A stretch of 64,000 nt of DNA, taken from contig CM034103.1 of NCBI GenBank assembly GCA_019914945.1, forward strand, positions 124,001-188,000, written 5' to 3'. Under the pieces are notes generated by a model that worked only from the letters and a program-made list of their open reading frames with translations, had not been told where the DNA came from and made no database searches. The stretch comes from Typha latifolia. Its lineage: Eukaryota; Streptophyta; Magnoliopsida; Poales; Typhaceae. Numbering within the stretch: the first letter of the stretch is position 1; each line of letters starts with the position of its first letter. Positions 49,578 to 61,300 of the stretch are shown here, in pieces. Both the position numbers and the translations under genes were made by a program.

Positions 49578-52500
49578 TCATTTCAGATTCGCTTGCAGTT
49601 CTACTAGTGAAGCATAAACTCCATCCTTCAAACCAATCAGCTTCTCGTGTCTTCCTTTCTCTACAATGCTACCATTCTTTAGAACTGCAATCATGTCAGC
49701 TCCCTTGATAGTAGACAGGCGGTGTGCAACAACGATGATGGTCCTACCAACCATGACTCGATCTAATGCTTCTTGAACTGCATGCTCGGATTCTGCATCC
49801 AAAGCACTGGTTGCCTCGTCGAGCAGTAGTATTTTTGGATCCTTGAGAATGGCCCTCGCAATGGCTACACGCTGCTTCTGACCACCTGATAACTGGACGC
49901 CTCTCTCTCCAACACAGGTGTTGTATCCTTGAGGCAATGCTGATATAAATTCATGTGCATTGGCTGCCTTAGCTACTGCCATGATCTCTTCTTCACAAAC
50001 CTCATCTTGTTTTCCATAAGCTATGTTGGCACGGATTGTGTCATTGAAGAGCACTGGCTCTTGGCTCACCAGTCCCATCTGCTGCCTCAGCCAGCGGAGT
50101 CTGAGCATCTGAATGTCCATGCCATCCAACAAAATCTTACCACAATCAGGATCGTAGAACCTCTCGAGCAGTGCGAGCACCGTGGATTTTCCACTGCCAC
50201 TCTCTCCGACAAGTGCAACAGTCTATTGAGACAGAGACAACAACAACAACATCCATTTTTTATTTTTTATTTTTTTATTTTTCTTTAGATTCGTAACAAA
50301 AGCGACAATGAAAGGTTAATCGTGCATGATGGATACCGTTCCGGAGGGTACGCGGAAAGATAAGTCTCTGAATATTTGCACGTTCAGACGGGATGGGTAC
50401 TTGAAGCTGACATGCTGGAAATCAATGTCGCCTCTAACATTTTCTGGGACAATGCCATCATCTCTGCTAGAATCGATCTTGGTTTTCCTATCAATGATTG
50501 CAAATATAGAAGCAGTTGAATCCTTGGCCTTGGTGGTGTCTGCACCTAATGCGCTTGTATGTGAAAGTCCAATAGTAGCCAGAACTAAAGCAAAGAAAAC
50601 CTGTCGGACCACCCAGTGTCAGATAACTTGGCGTAGGAAAATGATAGATGTCAAGTATAATATACGGCAAATTATAGCTTAACCTCAGTTGTTTTACCTC
50701 AATTTTGACCTACTTTCTTATATTTTATATATTAAGCTAACACACTTAAACACCCTATGGTCAAAATCAAATTATAACTATTAGATTTTTCATTCGAAAA
50801 TAATAGCGTTTCATTGGCTGCGCCAAAAATTTCCCGACATAAATAAATTGCAAAATGATCCATATATTCCTAGCATTAAATCAAACTATATTTCTATATG
50901 GTAATTAAGTCCTAGTTAATGATTGACTAACATATGCAACGTAGTTTGAACTATAAAGGAATTAATTGTTTAAGTTTGAAATAATAAGAGGAGGCCAAAT
51001 CACGTGAGGATAAACTGTAATTTATTCTATAATATAAGAGGATGAATTGTGCTCACCCTGAATACTTGAGTAAATGTGGCATTGTCATCATGCACAAACT
51101 TAGCCCCCACGTAGAAGCAAAGAGCATATGTAAGATAGAGAGTCATGAACGAGAAGCCAAAACCCAAACCGCTTACAATTCCCTGCCGGATTCCTTGTTT
51201 TGTCGGAGCTTCACATTTCCTGTTGTAAGTATCAATCACCCTTTTTTCAGCACAAAACGATGCTACAGTTCGAATGCTACCCACCGCATCATTTGCCACT
51301 TGACTTGCTTCTTCGTACATCACCTGCAACCAATCTCAATATTCATTACTAATCATTTATTTGACTACCATCATGGGAGTGCTCTAGTATTACTATTACC
51401 TTAGCATCTGCACTAAATCCTCTCAAAAATTTTATTTGAGCATAACCCTGGAGGCCCACCAAAGGAATCACCACCGTAATAATTAGTGCAAGCTTCCAGT
51501 TTGCAACCATTGCAATCACAAGACCTGTAACAACAGTAGATGCACTTTGAACCATTAAAGCTAAGGTGTCTCCCACAAGTCTCCGAACATTCAAAGCATC
51601 AATCGATAGCCTTACACCAATTTGCCCGCTATAACACACAAAAGAAAGTTAATAAAATAGATAAAGTTTTTTCGATGATTAATTTCCTACAACAACATGC
51701 AGTTATTCGTGCTAACGTACCTGGAATTTGCAGGCTCATCAAACCAGTCTATTTCCTGGTGCACGACCCTTTGAAATGATAAGGAACGAATACGCTCTAC
51801 TAGCTTCCCACCAGCCATTCCAAATAAGAAGAATTCGATTGGAATTGAAACCAGAGAGACTATTCCCAACATAACAAACATCAATGTCCAAAACCAATAA
51901 TCTTTCCGTAGTTCATCTGCTGGTTCATAGAATATTTTAATAGCAAAAGAGAGTAATAAACCAAACACTGGGAAAAGAACTCCATGTATTGCTGCGGCTA
52001 TGGAACCTAATAGAAGAAGTGGCATCTCTGGCTTGTTAAGATAAACCAATCTGCTGAGAGGAACTTCTTTTAAATTCTTATCTCTATGGAACTTTTTCTC
52101 CTTAGATTCATCTAAAGAGGCACCTTCCTGGAGTTCGACGGCACTAGGCAAACCAAAGACAAGTGGAAAAGAACGCCTACTGCTGCGCCCCACTGAAGAA
52201 CCTCGGCTAATGGATCTTTTCAATGATATACTCCATCTTCCAGATTTGCTCATAGATTTTGAGTCATGAACACTTGAACATAGCATTCCAGGGTCTGCGA
52301 TGGGTTCTTCTGTTTCTTCGTGAATCTCTTGTAGATGAATAAGTTGAGAGTAAGCACCGTCAGGATTCTTTATTAAATCCTCGTGAGAACCTGAGTGACA
52401 TATATACAGATATATTAAGGTTTATGAATGAAAAAAAGAAGAAAAAAAGGACAAATGATCTGAATTTGTGAAGATGATCTCCACCTTGTTCTACTATGTT

Positions 52501-55500
52501 TCCCTGATGCACGACTGATATCATGTCAGCGTTCCTCACAGTGCTTAGACGATGGGCAACAACAACAGTAGTCCTCCCTAACATGATCCTATTTAATGCC
52601 TCTTGAACTATCCTCTCAGACTCCACGTCCAAAGCACTCGTTGCTTCATCGAGCAATAAGATCCGAGGGTTCTTTAGGATTGCCCTGGCAATTGCAATTC
52701 TTTGCTTTTGACCGCCTGAGAGCTGGGCTCCATGCTCACCAACCATTGTCTCAAGCCCCTGACATGAACAAACGATTTAAAAGGAAAAAATAGACAAATC
52801 AAGCATCAGCTTATCATGTCATATTTAGTACCTCAGGCAATTTATCAATGAAATTTGATGCATTAGCAAGCTCAATTGCTCTCCTGATATCTTCAGAGGT
52901 TGCATTTTCTTTTCCATATATGATGTTCTCTTTGATAGTTGTCGCAAACAACAACGGTTCCTGGCTAACAAGGCCAATTTTTTCTCTTAGCCATCCAAGC
53001 CTTAGCCTCTTAATGTTAATTCCATCTATCATAACTTCGCCAGCCTGCGGATCATAAAATCTTTCCACCAGACTGATCACAGTTGACTTCCCACTTCCAC
53101 TCTCACCAACTATAGCCATTGTCGTGCCGCTCAACACTTTTAAAGAGAATTTTTCAAATATCAAATGGTCAGGCCTAGCAGGGTAGCTGAAATATACATC
53201 TTTCAGCTCAATATCACCTTTGATGTCCTCTAATATGATTCCACTTGTATCATATGCATCAATCTCTGGCTTTCTTTTTATTGTCTCAAATATTCTATAT
53301 GCTGCTGCTTGTCCTGCTGCAAAGGCAGACACACACGGTGTTGCCTGGCCCAAAGACCTGTCGAGAAGCAAAATTCAACTCAAATTGAATTGCATATGCA
53401 TGCACTATGCAGAAAGCCTCAAACTTTTCAAGTCATTTTCATTTGTCATATCTCATTAACATTATAAGTATATATTACACAGTTATCAAGAAAATCAGGA
53501 AGAACCACAACATCTGAGTCAGGAAGCTTAAATCAGAACAATCAGAGAGCTTCAATTCATGGAAGTCCAATTTTTTGTAAATAACATGCAAAACCTGTAG
53601 TGACTATCTAGGATGCCTAGTACTGGAAATTAACAGGCTATAAGTTTTATAACTTCTCTATCTGTTAAAGTTGAGCAACAAGTATTTTACTTTATTTAGT
53701 ACATATAAGTATTTAACACCACCTTTTTTCCAGAAAACTGTTTAGTTTGAAGGATTGACGTATCATTTGAAATTTTCAGGTCAGCCGAATTGCATAAGAA
53801 TATTCTCTTACAAGTGAAACAATTGGGGATTATTTCATATTTTCAAATTTATTCAGGCTTTATTGGAAGACCTTCAGAAATAGCACAAGTAAAATGCAAA
53901 ATCCTAACAGTCTGAAATCACGGATTAATGGTGTAAGTTTCTTCTAAATAATTTATGTTTCTCGCATCTACATTGATAAACTTACAGTGCACCGGTCATG
54001 ACTGCAAGTAAAATGTTAATGACCGTTCCTCCATTGTAACCTTTGTCAAGGATCAACTTGGAGCCATACCAGACAGCTAAACCATAGCTGCAGAACAAAA
54101 CCAACAAGACAGTACCCGCACCAAAGCCATTAGCAGTTCCTTCTTGAACAGCAGATTTGTATGCTCTCTTGATGTACTTATTGTATAGTGCAATGGCTTG
54201 CTTCTCACCATTGAAGGAGACAACCTTTCATATTTGAGAGAGAATAATTGGTTAATATAATCATAAGTAAAGTTTAACATCAAACAAGTATGTCACTTTG
54301 TACCCACTGTTCTAATAGATCCAATGGTCTGTTCAACAATGTTTCCCGCATCATTGTATGTCACTTGTCCACGAGTCGAGATTTTGGAAACCAGCCAGGA
54401 CATGGTTGCAACAGCAATGACAATTGGAGGGATACTTGATAACATAACAAGAGATAGAAGCCATCCTCTTACAAATGCTATGACAAAGCCACCAATGAAA
54501 GTGGCAACAAGTTGTACGAACTTCCCAACCTGCAGGAGAGAGAAAGTATGCATGATTGATCTATATTACATTGTAGCCATCTTATATGACTAGGGTATGA
54601 CATATACCACTTTTAACAAGAAAGTGAGAAACTATTTCATCAAACATCTCAAACTATTGCTTACAAAATTTTACGAATCATAGATCATCTAAGTTGGGTT
54701 TGTAGTTATGCTCGTACCACTATTTTATGCTCTTCTGTGAGCACAAGAGAATGCATACTTGAAAGAAAGCATGCATCTAGGCCCTTCTTTGATAACATGA
54801 GTATCTATAATATCGTAGAGAAGTACTAAATGCTTTACAGGAACAGTATCATATTACAAGCAAGTTAGTTTCTCAAAGTACGTGTATAGAACTATAGATT
54901 ACATAATCCATCCAAAGGTAGTTTCTAGAAACCAATACTTCTCCTGATAGGATAAAAGTGTATCTAAAAACTTTTAGATATCTGTAAAACATCAATTTTA
55001 CGAAAATATCAAAATATGTACTGTTCAATGGATTTGTTCCTGTAGAAATGTAGAAGTTCTCACCTTTTCACCAATTGCATCTTGAATGAGTGCCGTGTCC
55101 CCGGACATCCTCTCCACCACCTGTCCCGTGGTCATCTCCTCATCAAAGAAAGCAATATCCTGTCTCAATATTGCTTTAAGGTATAGGCTTCGAATACGTG
55201 TAGCTTGTCTTTCTCCAGTCACCATCCAACATGAAACCTCTGGTACGAGCAGGTTAAGATTAACATGTAATTATATTATTAAGACTTCTGAACATGGGCA
55301 TAACCTAGTGACCAACCATACTAGTAAGATTTTTCAAGCTTGATTGAAGAAAAGGAATGAATTCATAGGTCATATACAGAAAGAGCTCCTTTCCTTGTCG
55401 AAAGTTAACATATTGCTCAGTTTCAAAGTGATCCAGCTTAGAAAGCTCAAGAAAAAGCCAGCAGTTTACAGAGGATATGCATCTAATTTTCTGTCATGAA

Positions 55501-57083
55501 AAATAATTCCAATCACCTAATGAATGCTTGGAATTTGTATTTGTTTACTCAGTATCGTCTGAAAAATATGAAACATCAGACAAGAGTAATATTTCTCAAA
55601 CAAATTATTATCCTGATCTCTTAATGTGACAGATGTAATTAAAACAAGTGCAATGGGTATTGAAGGACTAGTCTGAGCTCTGAACAAATGAAAGCCATTT
55701 TTAATAATACTTTAGTATACACATAGACGATTAAAATCTCATTAAATTTAGAGAATTTGACAAACGACACCTTACATTTTACCTATTTTGTAATTCACAT
55801 ATTGTCTTTGGAGATTTTGTGAATCAACACTTTTTTTTCCTATAATTCTCATTCAACATTCTAGGTTAACTTGGATGGTATTAGCAAAATAATATTTTGT
55901 TATAATATACTACTTAATTTATAAATATCAAATTACTCCTATCTTTTTCATTCTCTCTTTCTCTTCCTAAAAATAAAGAAGAAGAAGAAGAAGATCAGAA
56001 AAAGTGGTGGCGGTAGCTACGGTGACGATGAGAGATGGTTGGGGGAAGATAAAGAAAAATAGTGGAGAAGTAGAGAGGAGGAGAGGGGAGAGGGTGATGG
56101 GAGTATTTTAGTACTTTGGTTGACATCAGTAAGTTAAAATAATATTAGAGTATTAAATAAGAATTATTGAAAAAAAAAGTGTGTAAATTACCAAATATAT
56201 AAAATATAAGGTGTCATTTGTAAAATTCTCTTAAATTTAATAGGAACATTTTACATGAACCGGAAGACACCCATCTTTGATCTTCCTGTACTCCAAGATA
56301 TTGGTAAAGATACCGAAAAAAAAATCACAAAATAACAGTGTTTTTTTCTGCTGAAAAGGGAGTGGTGTCCTTGTAAGGCAGAACGAATTTGTGCAACCTT
56401 TATAAAAATTAAAAACCAACAGTAGATATGTTTGATGAATGGTGTGATACTTACGAAGTAAGGCAGCAACCCCTGATCCCATAGCTAAGTAGACAAAATT
56501 AACTACCACCTGAAACAAGATAGTATGATCATTGGTAAGTCATATATAGATAGCACTAAGCTCATGAGAATTAGTAAAAGAAATGAACTTACTACTTACG
56601 AAACATCCTCATGTTAACTTTGTTTATGGATTGATAATAAATAATACAGCAACAACAACAATAACTATAACAATGCCTTTATCCTTTTTTTTTAACTAAA
56701 ACCGAAAACAGTTTAACTTCTTTTTTCGTTTTAAGAGTAAACTAATCGGGCCAACAACACACTACATTCTCGAGCCCGTGCCTCGGGATTCGCGCATCCG
56801 GCGCAGATTAGCAACGGGAGGTGGAGGTGGAGTTGTGAGAGCGATAGAGCTAGCTAACCTTGACGACCCGGTGGAGTATGTTACCGGCGTTGCCGCCCCC
56901 GAAAGCGTCGACGGCCTGGCCGAAGATGATGCTCATCAACGGTTGAGAGATGCCGTTGGCCACCGCCGCCACCGTCCCCACCAACATCAGCACCAAATCC
57001 AAGCCGTCCGCGTAATCGAACAGCCGATGCAACGCAATCTTCGCCTCCTCCACCTTCCTCTCCTTCTTCTTCTCCTCCTCCAT
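49578..57083 (-). CDS. ABCB full transporter, array unit 3
   Basis: Twelve exons: 56859-57083, 56455-56509, 55064-55239, 54308-54529, 53986-54224, 52832-53357, 52485-52758, 51721-52390, 51400-51628, 51057-51323, 50337-50600 and 49578-50222. In phase this gives 1263 aa. NBD1 reads [12 protein letters not shown] and NBD2 [12 protein letters not shown], each with intact Walker A and DEATSALD. The NBD2 segment ends [12 protein letters not shown] as in unit 4, unlike SERVVQEAL in units 1 and 2, so it groups with unit 4. The linker contains basic, Ser-rich sequence ([21 protein letters not shown]), a likely phosphorylation-type region. Introns 2 and 10 carry Mutator-like insertions, so intron 10 is 456 bp against about 95 bp in units 1 and 2. 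No coding defects are seen. Confidence 0.92.
50665..51027. mobile_element. Putative Mutator-like MITE in unit 3 intron 10
   Basis: A 363-bp insertion flanked by a 9-bp direct repeat TATAATATA (50656-50664 and 51028-51036). Its ends carry imperfect inverted repeats: AAATTATAGCTTAACC on the left against AAATTACAGTTTATCC from the right. Units 1 and 2 have the undivided site (AAGTATAATAATATAAG) in the same intron. The duplication is AT-rich, which lowers certainty about the family. Confidence 0.55.
55751..56230. mobile_element. Mutator-like MITE in unit 3 intron 2
   Basis: A 480-bp element with terminal inverted repeats of at least 50 bp. The left end starts GAGAATTTGACAAACGACAC; the reversed right end starts GAGAATTTTACAAATGACAC. 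It is flanked by a perfect 9-bp target-site duplication TTAAATTTA (55742-55750 and 56231-56239). Units 1 and 2 have an unoccupied site in the same intron (CTCATTGAATTAG at 38115 and 46985). A 9-bp duplication with long inverted repeats points to the Mutator superfamily. No coding capacity. Confidence 0.75.
56780..56794 (-). promoter_or_regulatory. Conserved intron-1 GC-rich motif, unit 3
   Basis: An exact copy of GCCTCGGGATTCGCG (plus strand), 64 bp into intron 1, in a part of the intron otherwise unlike units 1 and 2. Confidence 0.4.
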
Positions 57084-57121
57084 TTTCCTCCTTCACCTCC
57101 ATCTCGATCTCCATTTGGGCC

Positions 57122-57129
57122 TATTTAAA
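57122..57129 (-). promoter_or_regulatory. TATA-like site of ABCB unit 3
   Basis: TTTAAATA on the minus strand, about 39 bp upstream of the ATG; a plausible but weaker TATA element than in unit 2. Confidence 0.3.
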
Positions 57130-57598
57130 GGGAAATTGACCTCCAAATTTCCAAGAAGGAGAGAAAGAAGAAAAAAGAAAAAAAGATCAAGAAACCCAGT
57201 GGACATTGGAGAATACGACAGGAGGGCGGCGTGAGACGGTGAGGGATCGACAGTTCAAAATCGATGCGGTTGTGGGAGATGCAAGTGGCACAATTAAAAC
57301 GCGGATGGAGAAGACGAGGATAGGAATGAAGCCAGTTCAGTGTACGAGTATCCATCGATATTATTAGGGAAGGCGACGAAGAGGGAGGGAGATGGAGAGG
57401 ATCTCAAAACTTCAACCCCTTTGAAATATATAATAAATACCAATATCAGGTCAATGGGGTTGACCAATCGAATGATCGTATCACCTTATCTACATTGAAA
57501 TTTATTTCGAAGAGGATAGATATATAGTTGGGGATTTAAGTTTTGGAGGGATACAGAAGTCAAAAGCTCTAGGAATGAGTTTGTTTCAAATTTATTTA

Positions 57599-57912
57599 GA
57601 GTTTTTGACCAAATTAGCCCTATACTATATTTTAATTACCAATATAAACCGAGCCTTTAAACTTATTACCAAATAAATTCTATTGCAACATAGGCAGAAA
57701 TATAAGCGTTTTTATATAAAATGTTTAGTAATTTAGTAATAGAGAAAAACGCTGAACTAGTCAACAGTTGAGTAAAAATATAAAACGCTTATGTATTCAG
57801 TATATTAGTTAGGCTATAACCAAAGAAAAAAAACTTAAATTGGTAATAAGTTTAAAGGACAATTTATTTTGGTATATAAAATTTAGAGCATGGCTAGTTT
57901 GGTCAATCACTT
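57599..57912. mobile_element. Putative Mutator-like MITE with long inverted repeats
   Basis: A 314-bp element whose two ends are inverted copies for about 75 bp. The left end has TTGACCAAATTAGCC, TACCAATATAAA and CCTTTAAACTTATTACCAA. The reversed right end has TTGACCAAACTAGCC, TACCAAAATAAA and the same CCTTTAAACTTATTACCAA. It is flanked by a 9-bp repeat ATTTATTTA (57590-57598 and 57913-57921). The repeat is low-complexity, so the exact ends are uncertain. Confidence 0.6.
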
Positions 57913-58306
57913 ATTTATTTATAGATAAGTAGATAACTGTTAATCTATGTGAATAGGTCCAAAAAATCACTATCTTGGTCAACAGTTATATTTAATATAA
58001 ATCACTTTCATTGCGCATGACTTATATAAGATGAAAATATCTTAAATATAGAAGAGTCGTTGAATGATGAATTCAATTTTAAGCTTCTAATTTGTTAAAG
58101 AAACACTCATCGTGTTAGCTATTCTTATCGGATTCTTGTGCACACGCTATTTCAAATTTCAATGCACATTTATCTCCATTTCGTTCAATTCAAACTATTG
58201 CAACAAGTGTAACTTAGCGTTCTCCTTCGATTTTTGAAGAACATCACCTAATACAATTGCGACAATAAGAAAAATATGCAAGACATAACAAACAGAAGGA
58301 GCTTAT

Positions 58307-61300
58307 TCATCTCAAATTGGTTTGTAGTTCTACTAGTGAAGCATAAACTCCATCCTTCAAACCCATCAGTTTATCATGTCTTCCTTTCTCAATGATAGCA
58401 CCATTCTGGAGAAGTGCAATGATATCAGCTCCCTTGATCGTCGACAGACGGTGAGCCACAACTACTGTTGTCCTCCCAACCATGACTCGATCTAATGCTT
58501 CTTGAACTGCATGCTCGGATTCTGCATCCAAAGCACTGGTTGCCTCATCGAGTAGTAGTATTTTTGGATCCTTGAGAATTGCTCTCGCAATGGCTACACG
58601 CTGCTTCTGACCACCTGATAACTGGACGCCTCTCTCTCCAACACAGGTGTGGTATCCTTGAGGCAATGCTGATATAAATTCATGTGCATTGGCTACCTTA
58701 GCTACTGCGATGATCTCTTCTTCACAAACCTCATCTTGTTTTCCATATTCTATGTTGGCACGGATTGTGTCATTGAAGAGCACTGGCTCTTGGCTCACCA
58801 GTCCCATCTGCTGCCTCAGCCAGCGGAGTCTGAGCATCTGAATGTCCATGCCATCCAACAAAATATTACCAGAATCAGGATCATAGAACCTCTCCAGTAG
58901 TGCAATCACTGTAGACTTTCCGCTGCCACTCTCTCCAACAAGTGCAACAGTCTTTTAAAATTTAAAAAGAAACAGCAATAAATAACAGTTGTATTAGAGT
59001 CATAATTACCCAAAAAAAAAGCAACAAAGTTTGTATTTGATGAATACCCTTCCAGAGGGAATGCTCAAGGATAACTCTATTAATATTTGCACATTCTGAC
59101 GGGACGGGTACTTGAAGCTGACATGCAGGAGTTCAATGTCGCCCCTTAAGTTATCTAGGATAATGCCATCATCACTGCTTGAATCGATTTTGGATTTCCG
59201 GTCGATGATTGCAAAAATAGAAGCAGCTGATTCCTTTGCCTTGGTGGAATCTGCAACTAATGCACTAGCATGCGAAACTCCAATAGTCGCCATAACCAAA
59301 GCAAAGACAACCTGCCAAATGGCCCACCCATTCAATTACTTGAATTGTATGTAAAAGAATGAACATGGAGGAATAACTAAAATATGATGCATGATTCTCA
59401 CTCTAAATACTTCAGTAAAAGTGGCCTTTCCATCAAACACAAACTTAGCTCCAACATAGAAACAAAGACCATATGTAAGATAGAGCATCAAGAATGAAAA
59501 ACCAAAACCCACGCCACTTATAATTCCCTGCCATATTCCCTGCTTCATGGGAGCTTCACATTTCCTATTGTAGGTATCCAGAACCCTCTTCTCTGCACAA
59601 AAGGATGACACAGTTCGAATGCTACTGACCGCATCATTTGCCACTTGACTTGCTTCTTCAAACATCACCTGCAACCACTCAAATTCTCTGAATTATTGTT
59701 ACCATCTGAAATCGTAGGACCACATAATTTGTTAAATCGTAGGATTCTATAATTACTTGGACTATGATAACATAAAGCTTCAGTATTACCTTGGCATTTG
59801 CGCTGAACCCTTTCAAGAATATTATCTGAGCATATCCCTGAAGACCCGCTAAAGGAATCACCACTGTAATAATAAGTGCAAGCCTCCAATTTGCAATCAT
59901 TGCTATGATAAAAGCCGAAAGAATTGTCCATATAATTTGAACTGTTAATGCCAAGGTGTCACCCACAAGTCTCCGGACATTTGAAGCATCAACAGATAAC
60001 CTTGCACCAATTGCCCCACTGGAACAGAAAAAGATAAAAATAATAAGCTTTACAAATGGATGGATATGCTTGGAGAAATTTCCCTGAAAAATATATGCAG
60101 TCATTTGAGCAATAGGACCTGGAATTAGAAGGCTGATCAAACCAGTTAACCTCTTGGTGCATGACCTTTTGAAATGACAAGGAACGAATTCGCTCTACCA
60201 GCTTCCCACCAGCCACTCCAAAAAAGAAGTACTCTATAGGGATCGTAATCAGAGCAATTATCCCCAATACGACATACATCAATGTCCAAAACCTGGAATC
60301 TTTTTTAAGTTCATCATGTGGTTCATAGAATATTTTTATAGCAATAGAAATTAAGACACCAAACATCGGGAAAAGGAGTCCATGTATTGCTGCAGTAATG
60401 GAACCTAGTAGAAGAACTGGAATCTCTGGCTTGTTAAGATAAACCAGTCTTCTGAGAGGAACTTCCTTCAAATCCTCACTATCATGAAGCTCTTCCAGTG
60501 AGCCACCCTCCTGGACTTCAGTCATAAGGAAAGAATGCCTACTGATGCTACCTAGTGAAGAACCTCTACTTAAGGACCTTTTAAATGATGCACTCTGGCT
60601 TCCAGATTTTCTCATAGTCCTTTTATCATGAATTCTGTCTGAAATAGGTACTTCTGTTTCTTCGTGAATCTCTTGCAAATGAATAAGCTGAGAGTAAGCA
60701 CCATCAAGGTCCTTTATCAACTCGTTGTGAGAACCTGCTTGACATATATATAATGTAAATTATTTAGCCAACTAATATCAACATATAGTACTTGTGGGGA
60801 AAAACTCAGAATGTCAGCTTCACCAGAGAAAGAAAAAAGAATGAAGAAAAAGAATGTATGAGAGGATAAGATCTTAACCTTGTTCTACTATCTTTCCCTG
60901 ATGCACGACTGATATAGTGTCAGCATTCCTCACAGTGCTTAGCCGATGGGCAACAATAATGGTAGTCCTTCCTAGCATGAACCTATTTAATGCCTCTTGA
61001 ACTATCCGCTCTGACTCCACATCCAAAGCACTAGTTGCTTCATCAAGCAATAAGATCTTGGGGCTCTTTAGGATTGCCCTAGCAATTGCAACCCTTTGCT
61101 TTTGGCCCCCGGAGAGCTGAGCTCCATGCTCACCAACCATTGTCTCGAGCCCCTGGGAGAAATGGAGAAATGATTAGTACTCCCCAAATTTACATGACAG
61201 TCTGATTCACAATAATGAAAATGGAGAGGATTAAGAACCAATTTATCCTTTTCATTTAGTACATTAGGCAACTTGTCAATGAAATTTGCTGCATTAGCAA

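Larger units (their letters stand above)
57084..58306. other. Intergenic spacer, ABCB units 3-4
   Basis: Holds the unit 3 promoter side, a MITE (57599-57912) and the AT-rich 3' flank of unit 4. No gene is seen. Confidence 0.5.
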
